64,000 nt of DNA from Chitinophagales bacterium (GTDB lineage: Bacteria > Bacteroidota > Bacteroidia > Chitinophagales > Chitinophagaceae), in NCBI GenBank assembly GCA_020636495.1, contig JACJXQ010000008.1, positions 2,480,001 to 2,544,000 on the forward strand. Direction: 5' to 3'. The notes under the pieces are model-generated. The model ran no database searches. It saw only the letters and a program-made list of their open reading frames with translations, and was not told the origin of the DNA. Each line of letters starts with the position of its first letter. The first letter of the stretch is position 1. The position numbers and the translations under genes were made by a program. This document shows positions 52,293-59,983 of this stretch, piece by piece.

Positions 52293-52922
52293 CTACTGTT
52301 TAGCCACGTAGATCGCATACTTCTCTTCAAAAAAAGGCTCGTCAAAAATATCGTGTACACTCCACGCCTCCGCGGTAAGTCCCGATTCCTCTATCTCCGT
52401 TTCAAGGTTACCCCCTTTCAGGCATATCAACCCGTTCAGCAACTCATCAGACCTTTGTCCTTTTACAAGGAAAGGAGCTACCCACTTCCACAAGTCGCCC
52501 AGCGGAGCCACGGCACGTGATACGGCAAAATCAAACTTCCTGCCCTTCAGTTCCTCTACCCTGCTGTGCACACCGGTTACATTTTTCAGCCCGATCTTCT
52601 CTGCTACATCATTCACCACCTTTATTTTTTTACCTATACTGTCCACCAGCAGAAACTCCACATCAGGAAAGAATATAGCCAATGGTATACCCGGAAAACC
52701 ACCACCGGTGCCAATATCCACAACACGTGTACCGGGATGGAAATTGCACAACACAGCAATAGCCAGTGAGTGAAGGATATGTTTTTCGTAAAGTGAATCT
52801 ATATCCTTGCGCGATATCAGGTTAATTTTATCATTCCAGTCTCGGTAAAGTGCATCCAGTGCACTGAACTGTTCTTCCTGTTTAGCTGTAAAATCTCCGA
52901 AGTATTTATGGATTATGTCCAC
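52293..52922 (-). CDS. rsmG: 16S rRNA (guanine527-N7)-methyltransferase
   Basis: A 209-residue methyltransferase that makes m7G527 in 16S rRNA. SAM motif VVDIGTGGGFPGIPLAIFFP near residue 65, LLVDSIGKKIKVVNDVAE near 90 and FDFAVSRAVAPL near 129 are typical. It starts with GTG at 52922, inside the end of the upstream glycosyltransferase gene (ten-base overlap). Confidence 0.95.
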   Translation of the reverse strand: MDIIHKYFGDFTAKQEEQFSALDALYRDWNDKINLISRKDIDSLYEKHILHSLAIAVLCNFHPGTRVVDIGTGGGFPGIPLAIFFPDVEFLLVDSIGKKIKVVNDVAEKIGLKNVTGVHSRVEELKGRKFDFAVSRAVAPLGDLWKWVAPFLVKGQRSDELLNGLICLKGGNLETEIEESGLTAEAWSVHDIFDEPFFEEKYAIYVAKQ

Positions 52923-54040
52923 TGTTGCTTGTTTTTCCAGATTATGTATGGCAAAAACGCAAAGTTATACATCAACCAGCCAAAATCGAACAGCGGGAAG
53001 AAACGGATGAGTTTTTTTTCATTCAGCACGCATGCCGCACGCTGCCACACCAGCCAGTATATCACATTACGCATCATCATAATCGCCAGAGCCTCGCCCC
53101 ATAGCGGGGTGAACAACAGTACGATAAATGACAGCCACACAAATGCATGCGACAAGCCATATTTTGCCAGCAGGGTCTTAACAGTGAACTTATAATACTT
53201 ACCTGTTGACAGATGCCTGCGCTTTTGCCTGGCCCACGACGACCAGGTGGGCCGGGCACTGGTAGTTGTAAAGGCTGATGGGTGAAAAACAACAGCAACG
53301 TTATCCTTACTACCTGCTGCACCAATGAGCAGGTCATCATCGCCCGAAGGCAACTTAGCCCACCGGCGCGAAGCAATAGCCTTATTGTATGCGGCACGTG
53401 TACAGGCAAGGTTGCGTCCAACAGCCATATAAGGTATACCCGCCTTTGCATAGGTACTGTATTGTAAAAAGGTGTGTACTGTTTCCCAACGGGTGAAAGT
53501 ATTCAGCAGCGTAGGTTCCGTTTTATATTGCCCGTAACCGGCCACAGCCTCTTTCCCTTCTTTGAAAGGCTGCACCATCAGCGACAGCCATAGTGGACCG
53601 GCAGGCTGGCAATCAGCATCCGTCATCAAAAATATATCGTTCTTCGCTGCCGCAACAGCCCTGGCCTGCGCATGTTTTTTCCCCGGCAGTTTTCTTTCTT
53701 CATCTGCCTGTATGGTCACTACTACCAGGTTGCCATACATTTTTTGCATCTCATTCAGCACCTTTTTGGTATCATCGGTAGAGGCATCGTCGGCAACTAC
53801 TACTTCAAAATGTGTATTACCCGCATCATTCGTGTATCTTTGCGCCAGAATTGCGGGCAGGTTGGCTCGCAGGTTTTCTGCTTCGTTCTTAGCACATATA
53901 ATTACTGATACAGGCTCGCCCTGCGCATAATTGTATTTTTTTGCCGGCGGGGTAAAGATGCGTATGAAGAAATACAACACGAATATGAGTTGTATAGCTA
54001 CACAAAGCAAAAAGAACAGAAATGCGGCATTGGTGAACAT
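52913..54040 (-). CDS. Family 2 glycosyltransferase, membrane-anchored
   Basis: A 375-residue enzyme with an N-terminal helix (about 5-27), the catalytic core (SVIICAKNEAENLRANLPAIL near 44, VVADDASTDDT near 82, DxD in MTDADCQPA near 138, and an ARPTWSSWARQKRRH acceptor region near 266) and C-terminal helices (about 293-315, 345-365). It is probably paralogous to the truncated glycosyltransferase at the left edge. Overlaps with rsmG suggest a shared transcript. Acceptor unknown. Confidence 0.85.
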   Translation of the reverse strand: MFTNAAFLFFLLCVAIQLIFVLYFFIRIFTPPAKKYNYAQGEPVSVIICAKNEAENLRANLPAILAQRYTNDAGNTHFEVVVADDASTDDTKKVLNEMQKMYGNLVVVTIQADEERKLPGKKHAQARAVAAAKNDIFLMTDADCQPAGPLWLSLMVQPFKEGKEAVAGYGQYKTEPTLLNTFTRWETVHTFLQYSTYAKAGIPYMAVGRNLACTRAAYNKAIASRRWAKLPSGDDDLLIGAAGSKDNVAVVFHPSAFTTTSARPTWSSWARQKRRHLSTGKYYKFTVKTLLAKYGLSHAFVWLSFIVLLFTPLWGEALAIMMMRNVIYWLVWQRAACVLNEKKLIRFFPLFDFGWLMYNFAFLPYIIWKNKQQWT

Positions 54041-54130
54041 ATAACAAAGAAACGGAAAGAATTACTACTTTAAAACTATTATGTTTTAACACTGTATTGT
54101 GTTTATATCATAGATTTTTGCCAGTCAATA

Positions 54131-55261
54131 ATGGAATTTAAACTTTCAGCGAATGACCCGGGGTCGAAAGCAAGAGCAGGCGTAATTACGACTGCACATG
54201 GTAGCATTGACACTCCTATATTCATGCCGGTAGGCACAGTAGGTACGGTAAAAGCCGTTACACAGCAGCAGCTTTCAGAACAGGTACAGGCGCAGATCAT
54301 CCTGGGCAATACCTACCACCTGTACCTGCGCCCCGGCACAGGTATACTGGAAAGAGCCGGTGGGTTGCATAAGTTCATGGGCTGGGACAAACCGATACTC
54401 ACAGACAGCGGCGGCTACCAGGTATTCTCGCTGGCTAATAACCGCAAACTGAAAGAAGAGGGGGCGCTGTTCCAGTCGCATATAGACGGATCAAGGCACT
54501 TATTTACTCCTGAGAATGTAGTAGACATTCAGCGTAGCATAGGTGCAGATATCATCATGGCTTTTGACGAATGTCCTCCCTATCCTTCTGACTACAGCTA
54601 TGCAAGAAAATCAATGGAACTGACCCACCGCTGGCTGGCACGCTGCGTACAACATATGAATGATACAGAACCTAAATATGGTTACAACCAGAGCCTTTTC
54701 CCTATTGTCCAGGGCAGTACTTATAAAGACCTGCGACAAGCTTCATCAGAGTTCATAGCCTCAATGGATTGTGACGGTAACGCTATCGGCGGACTGTCGG
54801 TAGGCGAGCCTGAAGAGATGATGTATGAAATGTGCGCGCATTGCTGCGAATTCCTGCCTGAAGACAAGCCACGCTACCTGATGGGTGTAGGCACCCCATG
54901 GAATATACTGGAGAACATTTCTCTGGGCATTGATATGTTCGACTGTGTGATGCCGACACGCAATGCACGCAATGGCATGCTGTTCACCAGCAAAGGGGTC
55001 ATCAACATAAAGAACAAGAAGTGGGAAGATGATTTTTCTGTTATTGACGATGGTATTGAATGCCTTACTAGTAATTACTATACAAAGGCTTACCTAAGGC
55101 ATTTGTTCGTAGGTAATGAGCTGCTCGCATTGCAGGTGGCCAGTATTCACAACCTGTCTTTCTACCTGCATTTGGTAAAGCAAGCCCGCCACCATATTTT
55201 ACAGGGAGATTTTGCAGCATGGAAAAGCGAAATGATCCCGGTATTAAAACAAAGACTGTAA
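54131..55261 (+). CDS. tgt: Queuine tRNA-ribosyltransferase
   Basis: A 376-residue enzyme exchanging guanine-34 of certain tRNAs for preQ1. Motifs: MPVGTVGTVKAV near residue 35, DSGGYQVFSLA near 94 (catalytic Asp), MAFDECPPYPSDY near 144, and GVGTPWNILENISLGIDMFDCVMPTRNARNG near 255. Where the E. coli type has three zinc Cys (CxCxxC), this sequence reads GIECLTSNYYTKAYLRHL, keeping only one Cys. It precedes the LptF/G gene by seven bases. QueG, later in the pathway, is at 9881. Confidence 0.94.
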   Translation: MEFKLSANDPGSKARAGVITTAHGSIDTPIFMPVGTVGTVKAVTQQQLSEQVQAQIILGNTYHLYLRPGTGILERAGGLHKFMGWDKPILTDSGGYQVFSLANNRKLKEEGALFQSHIDGSRHLFTPENVVDIQRSIGADIIMAFDECPPYPSDYSYARKSMELTHRWLARCVQHMNDTEPKYGYNQSLFPIVQGSTYKDLRQASSEFIASMDCDGNAIGGLSVGEPEEMMYEMCAHCCEFLPEDKPRYLMGVGTPWNILENISLGIDMFDCVMPTRNARNGMLFTSKGVINIKNKKWEDDFSVIDDGIECLTSNYYTKAYLRHLFVGNELLALQVASIHNLSFYLHLVKQARHHILQGDFAAWKSEMIPVLKQRL

Positions 55262-55268
55262 CATATTG

Positions 55269-56342
55269 ATGAAAAGGCTGGACCTGTATATTATTAAAAA
55301 ATTCCTTGGTACGTTCTTCTACGCTATCATGATACTGGCTGTCATAGCCTGTGTCATTGACTATTCTGAAAAAGTAGAGGATTTTGTAAAAAAGGATGTA
55401 CCAACGAATGAGATACTTAACTACTTCAGCAATTTCGTACCGCACATCACCGCTCTTCTTTTCCCTTTATTCATCTTTATAGCTACTATCTTCTTTACCT
55501 CTAAAATGGCATATAAATCTGAGATAATAGCCATACTTGCTTCGGGTGTGTCCTTTCAACGTATGCTCCGGCCTTTTATTATTGCCGGTAGTTTTCTGTG
55601 CCTCATCTCTCTTATTGCCAACCACTATATAGTACCCGCAGCCAATAAAGAACGTATAGCTTTCGAAGATAAGTACCTGCACTATAATGCACAGTCGTCA
55701 GACAAGAATGTACACTTGCGATTGCGGGAAAACCTGTATGTCTTTATCCAGAACTATGACTACTCGTCTAACTTCGGTTACCGCTTCACTGCAGAGACAA
55801 TAGAAGGCACTCACCTGAAAGAGAAAATAATGGCCGACCGTGTGAGCTACGACTCCGTTAACAGGGTATGGAAGCTATACAGCGTTAAGATACGGACCAA
55901 CGACAGCCTGAACGAAACCTTTGAACAGCGCGCTGAAATGGAAAAGAAATTTCCTTTCACCCCTCATGACCTTGACGAGGACGAAGCGATCAAAGATGCC
56001 CTGACAACACCGGAGCTGAACAAGTATATTGCCCGCGAAAAACTAAGAGGTAGAGAAACACTTAACTTTTTTTATGTAGAAAAGTACCGCCGCACAGCAC
56101 AGCCTTTTGCGGGGCTGATATTAACCATAATCGGTGCATGCATAGCCAGCCGCAAGGTCAGGGGAGGAAGCGGCCTGCACCTGGCCTTAGGTATTGTTAT
56201 CAGTGCCATGTATATCATGGCCATGCAGCTGACCAATACTTTTGCTACCAAATCAGGCCTGGATCCTTTGCTGGCGGTATGGATACCGAATATGATATTC
56301 GGCCTGCTGGCTGCCTACCTTTTCGCAAGGCAGGTACGATAA
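55269..56342 (+). CDS. LptF/LptG-family permease
   Basis: A protein of about 357 residues of the lipopolysaccharide-export permease family: three N-terminal helices (about 10-30, 55-75, 98-118), a large periplasmic jellyroll-type domain (about 125-275) and three C-terminal helices (about 281-355). It would work with LptB in moving LPS from the inner membrane. A TTG one codon earlier is ignored in favour of ATG 55269. Which of LptF or LptG it is cannot be told from the sequence by eye. Confidence 0.88.
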   Translation: MKRLDLYIIKKFLGTFFYAIMILAVIACVIDYSEKVEDFVKKDVPTNEILNYFSNFVPHITALLFPLFIFIATIFFTSKMAYKSEIIAILASGVSFQRMLRPFIIAGSFLCLISLIANHYIVPAANKERIAFEDKYLHYNAQSSDKNVHLRLRENLYVFIQNYDYSSNFGYRFTAETIEGTHLKEKIMADRVSYDSVNRVWKLYSVKIRTNDSLNETFEQRAEMEKKFPFTPHDLDEDEAIKDALTTPELNKYIAREKLRGRETLNFFYVEKYRRTAQPFAGLILTIIGACIASRKVRGGSGLHLALGIVISAMYIMAMQLTNTFATKSGLDPLLAVWIPNMIFGLLAAYLFARQVR

Positions 56343-56415
56343 CATTTCATAGCAACACTATATATAAAATATAACAGTGTTTAGGTACATTTAATGCCTG
56401 AATGCCATTTTTAAG

Positions 56416-56422
56416 AAGGAGG
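56416..56422 (+). promoter_or_regulatory. Strong Shine-Dalgarno before the CHASE3 gene
   Basis: AAGGAGG, five bases before ATG 56428. It is the only canonical Shine-Dalgarno I noticed in the window, in a phylum where they are usually absent. Confidence 0.75.
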
Positions 56423-56427
56423 TTATT

Positions 56428-57063
56428 ATGAAGCCACGTAACAATTACGTAAAATTCACCACGATACTGTTCATCATCTATTTACTTTCCCTGGTATTTT
56501 GTGGCGTATTCTTCTATTACAGGATACAATTGCTCAATACAGCTATTGACCTTGTTTCTAACAGCAACAGGATCAGGCAAAAAATAAAACAGGTTGAAGC
56601 CGATGTGAACAGGTCAGAATCAGCACAAAGAGGTTTTTTGCTCACCGATGACTCGATCTTCCTGGAGCATTGGCAAAAAGCTAATAGTCATGCGCTCAAA
56701 GCTATTGATACAATAAAACTCCTGGTAGCTGACAACCCCGACCAGGCTGATCATGCGGCGAGATTACAGGAAATTACCCTGGAAAGACTCGGGCTGCTGA
56801 AGAAGACAATGGAAGTAAAAAACTCCTTTATCGACAACCCGGACATGAAAAAGGAATACCTGTTGAGTGGCAAGAAAACAATGGATAGCCTTTTATATGT
56901 GAGCAGTTATATGGACAGCATGGAGAATAACCTGCTGGCAGAACGTAAACGATCAAGAGACGATGCCAGGCAATTAACCCCAAAATATGTCTTCGGCATA
57001 TTATTGTTCTCTGTTTTTATTATCAGTATCTGCTTCTTTGCTATACTACGGTTCTTCAAATAA
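56428..57063 (+). CDS. Stand-alone CHASE3-type membrane sensor domain protein
   Basis: A 211-residue protein with a first helix (about 9-30), an extracytoplasmic helical domain resembling CHASE3 (NRSESAQRGFLLTDDSIFLEHWQKA near 67-91 and EITLERLGLLKKTMEVKN near 115) and a second helix (about 187-208). In the family the domain is followed by a histidine kinase or cyclase; here it stops with a two-residue cytoplasmic tail. It may be a truncated kinase or a partner-dependent sensor. It is followed at once by a convergent gene, so no output domain lies downstream. Confidence 0.75.
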   Translation: MKPRNNYVKFTTILFIIYLLSLVFCGVFFYYRIQLLNTAIDLVSNSNRIRQKIKQVEADVNRSESAQRGFLLTDDSIFLEHWQKANSHALKAIDTIKLLVADNPDQADHAARLQEITLERLGLLKKTMEVKNSFIDNPDMKKEYLLSGKKTMDSLLYVSSYMDSMENNLLAERKRSRDDARQLTPKYVFGILLFSVFIISICFFAILRFFK

Positions 57064-57073
57064 CAGAGAAAGA

Positions 57074-57091
57074 AGGGGCAATATCGCCCCC
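57074..57091. terminator. Weak hairpin between convergent genes
   Basis: GGGGC/GCCCC stem (57075-57079, 57086-57090; loop AATATC) lies in the 29-base gap between the CHASE3 and T9SS genes. No T-run is evident, so termination is uncertain. Confidence 0.35.
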
Positions 57092-57092
57092 G

Positions 57093-58769
57093 TTATCTCT
57101 TCACAAAAAGACCCGATTGTCTCACCCCTTCGGATGAGTAAACCATATGATACATACCAGCCGGAATGTCTTTTATATGCACATCTATATTTATGCCATT
57201 GACTGAATATGAAATGTTGGCTTCCCTGCCCATCATATCATATATACGCAGGTCACCCGGCTTATGTTCAAGGCTGAAAGGTGCCGATATATGTACTACG
57301 TCAGTGGCAGGATTAGGATAGATACCTAATGCATGACCTGCGGTAATTTCTTCTACAGAAACAAAAGACTTAGGTGGATTATTAAAATTCTTCCAGGCGG
57401 TATCAGTTACTTTTTTTATCCCGGTAATATCTATTCCCGGACAGGTGTTTCCGTTACCGGCGGTATCAGTTACCACCAACGCAAAGGCAATGATAACAGA
57501 GCCGCCTGAAGATAATGTAAGGTCGTTGGTAGCCATGACAAAGCGCCTGTCACCTACCGGGTTTAATGAAGAGCATTCCGACCATTCAGAAGTATCAGAA
57601 GGGTCACCATCATATATATACCGGGCGGCGGTGCCAAAACCTCTGCCTGACGAATTTATTCCGTAGCCGGTAAAATCATTCATCAATTGCTGTCCGTCCC
57701 TGAATTTTGAGCGTAAGTAATTATCAAATTCAGCGCTTGTTTGCGGATTACCTGCCGGGGTAATATCATTGTTAAAGGTCATAAAACTGCCTGCAGGTTT
57801 TTTTGTACTACCATTATCTCCAGGCATCTGTAAAAATGTGTATCCCGCTACCGGGGGTGCTGAACCGTAGGAGGCCTGGGATTGTCCTGTGCCATCAATT
57901 GCATTCCCGTTATATACATAGCCAAGCCTCCTGGCAGAATCAAAGCCTATATAATCATCCCGATAGTAGCCCAGGTCCATATCAGCATTGATCCCCATCC
58001 TGAAAGCTGCATAGTCTGCCGAAGACCTGTTAATAATATCCATCTCGTAATAAACCACATTATCCAGCAGGGTACCTCTCTTATAACCATATGCGCTGGC
58101 ATGCACCTCTACGCCAAAAGGCTGCGACTGGTTGTTATTATGTGTCGGGCCATTGTCACTGAATACCCACCATAACATCTGGTCTCCTTTTATTTCAGGA
58201 TAATCTCCCTTTAAAGGATCGTATAAACCATCACTATCTACATCAACAAAAGGTGCCATGGCGGTTGTAATGGTTAACGAAGAATCATAAACACCTTTTG
58301 CATATGGGTTCCCTTTGGCCGGCCATTCCAGGATAGCGTCGGGTGTATTATTTATTGTATGTATGGATTGTGCCAGGTAGGTGTTAATATCAAAAAAGTT
58401 CACCTTCCATATCTTAGCCCACTTGGTAGATGTTGCCATGTTTAGAGAACCATTCTCAAGGGGTCCCGGCCAGAAATCATTGCCTGTCTGGCGGAAGGTT
58501 TGTGCAGAAACATGCAACTGCGCCTGCTGATCAAACCCGGCCATCCATAATGTAGTTGCAGACGAAACACTCACTCCACTACCTGTAGGGAATTCACAAT
58601 CACTACCCAGGCTAACAGGGTTCCAGTTCAGGTCGCCATGTACCAGTATTGCAGACTTGACATTATTAACGTCTACATATTCTTTGGTCATAAAGGTAGA
58701 CTGGGCAAAAGCAGTTGTACCATATAATAATATGGTAGATAATGTTGCGTATAAAAAAGGGCGTGCCAT
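57093..58769 (-). CDS. Large T9SS-sorted secreted protein
   Basis: A 558-residue protein with signal peptide (to about TTAFAQ), a long body containing acidic, Asp-rich loops such as DVDSDGLYDPLKGDYPEI near 177 (calcium-loop-like, seen in thrombospondin-type repeats) and a C-terminal T9SS type A sorting domain beginning IYPNPATDVVHISAP near residue 483. Function is unknown; likely surface-displayed or secreted. Independent transcription on the minus strand, convergent with the CHASE3 gene. Confidence 0.85.
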   Translation of the reverse strand: MARPFLYATLSTILLYGTTAFAQSTFMTKEYVDVNNVKSAILVHGDLNWNPVSLGSDCEFPTGSGVSVSSATTLWMAGFDQQAQLHVSAQTFRQTGNDFWPGPLENGSLNMATSTKWAKIWKVNFFDINTYLAQSIHTINNTPDAILEWPAKGNPYAKGVYDSSLTITTAMAPFVDVDSDGLYDPLKGDYPEIKGDQMLWWVFSDNGPTHNNNQSQPFGVEVHASAYGYKRGTLLDNVVYYEMDIINRSSADYAAFRMGINADMDLGYYRDDYIGFDSARRLGYVYNGNAIDGTGQSQASYGSAPPVAGYTFLQMPGDNGSTKKPAGSFMTFNNDITPAGNPQTSAEFDNYLRSKFRDGQQLMNDFTGYGINSSGRGFGTAARYIYDGDPSDTSEWSECSSLNPVGDRRFVMATNDLTLSSGGSVIIAFALVVTDTAGNGNTCPGIDITGIKKVTDTAWKNFNNPPKSFVSVEEITAGHALGIYPNPATDVVHISAPFSLEHKPGDLRIYDMMGREANISYSVNGINIDVHIKDIPAGMYHMVYSSEGVRQSGLFVKR

Positions 58770-58899
58770 AAATTTGTTTTTAGTGGTATATACTATGTTA
58801 AAACAAATTTATCGTGCACGTACCATCAGTACAATCGCCAACCTGATTTATGACTAAAAAATGAATTTGTCAGTACAACCGCATGACAAAAAGCTGTTT

Positions 58900-59898
58900 T
58901 TACGACGCCATCAATTCAACACCCCGGTAATAGGTGTTTATTTCGCTGAAAACTGCTTCCAGTTCAGCCGGCGTGTCCAGCGATACCAGTTTGGTACGAA
59001 ACTCTTTAATATTTGGCAAGCCTTTCAGATAATTGGCATAGTGCCTGCGCATTTCCAGTATACCAAGTCTTTCACCTTTCCACTGTACGGAACCATAAAG
59101 GTGTTTGCGACAGGCATCCAGTCGTTCTTCTAGCGTTGGGGGTAACAATGTTTCACCGGTAGCCAGGTAATGTTTTATTTCCCTGAATATCCAGGGATAC
59201 CCGATCGCTGCACGTCCTATCATTACACCATCTACCCCGTAGCGGGTCTTATATTCCAATGCTTTTTGCGGACTGTCAATATCGCCATTGCCAAATATCG
59301 GAATAGAGATGCGGGGATTTTCCTTCACTTTCGCTATCAGTGTCCAGTCAGCTTCACCTTTATACATCTGCACACGTGTGCGGCCATGTATTGATAAAGC
59401 GGCTACTCCTATATCCTGCAACCTTTCAGCTACCTCTTCTATATTCTTCGAGTTATCATCCCATCCCAGGCGGGTCTTTACCGTCACGGGCAGGCGGGTT
59501 GATTTAATAACAGCCTTTGTCAGGCGTACCATCAGGTCTATATCCTTCAGCACGCCTGCCCCGGCACCCTTACAAACTACTTTCTTCACAGGGCATCCGT
59601 AGTTAATATCCACCAGGTCGGGGTTAGTCGTGTCCACAATACTTGCAGCCATGGCCATAGCTTCTTCATCACCACCAAATATCTGTATGCCTATCGGGCG
59701 CTCTTCTTCAAAGATATCCAGCTTCTGACGGCTTTTTATGGCATCACGTATCAGCCCCTCCGACGAGATAAACTCAGTGTACATAAGATCCGCACCATGC
59801 TCCTTACATACAGCACGGAAAGGAGGATCACTCACATCTTCCATCGGCGCCAGCAACAATGGGAAATCCCCTAATTGTATATTACCTATCTGTACCAT
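58900..59898 (-). CDS. dusB: tRNA-dihydrouridine synthase
   Basis: A 332-residue FMN enzyme reducing uridine in tRNA. It has LLAPMEDVSDPPFRAVCKEHGADLMYTEFIS near 14, VDINYGCPVKKVVCKGAGAGVL near 98 with the catalytic Cys, LPVTVKTRLGW near 133, and HGRTRVQMYKGEADW near 170. Normal length for DusB. The box TAACTTTG (59908-59915, minus strand) is nine bases before the ATG; the kup gene diverges from the same region. Confidence 0.93.
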   Translation of the reverse strand: MVQIGNIQLGDFPLLLAPMEDVSDPPFRAVCKEHGADLMYTEFISSEGLIRDAIKSRQKLDIFEEERPIGIQIFGGDEEAMAMAASIVDTTNPDLVDINYGCPVKKVVCKGAGAGVLKDIDLMVRLTKAVIKSTRLPVTVKTRLGWDDNSKNIEEVAERLQDIGVAALSIHGRTRVQMYKGEADWTLIAKVKENPRISIPIFGNGDIDSPQKALEYKTRYGVDGVMIGRAAIGYPWIFREIKHYLATGETLLPPTLEERLDACRKHLYGSVQWKGERLGILEMRRHYANYLKGLPNIKEFRTKLVSLDTPAELEAVFSEINTYYRGVELMAS

Positions 59899-59907
59899 TT
59901 AGCGGTG

Positions 59908-59915
59908 CAAAGTTA
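59908..59915 (-). promoter_or_regulatory. -7 box of dusB
   Basis: TAACTTTG on the minus strand, nine bases from the ATG (59898). The kup promoter TATCTTTG (59948-59955) lies divergently 32 bases away. Confidence 0.45.
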
Positions 59916-59947
59916 CATTATTCTTTTCTTAGCAATCATTTTAACAT

Positions 59948-59955
59948 TATCTTTG
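59948..59955 (+). promoter_or_regulatory. -7 box of kup
   Basis: TATCTTTG on the plus strand, 28 bases before the TTG start at 59984. No clear TTG box at 20 bases was found. Confidence 0.4.
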
Positions 59956-59983
59956 CAATTAATAAATATACACAGAGCTCGTT

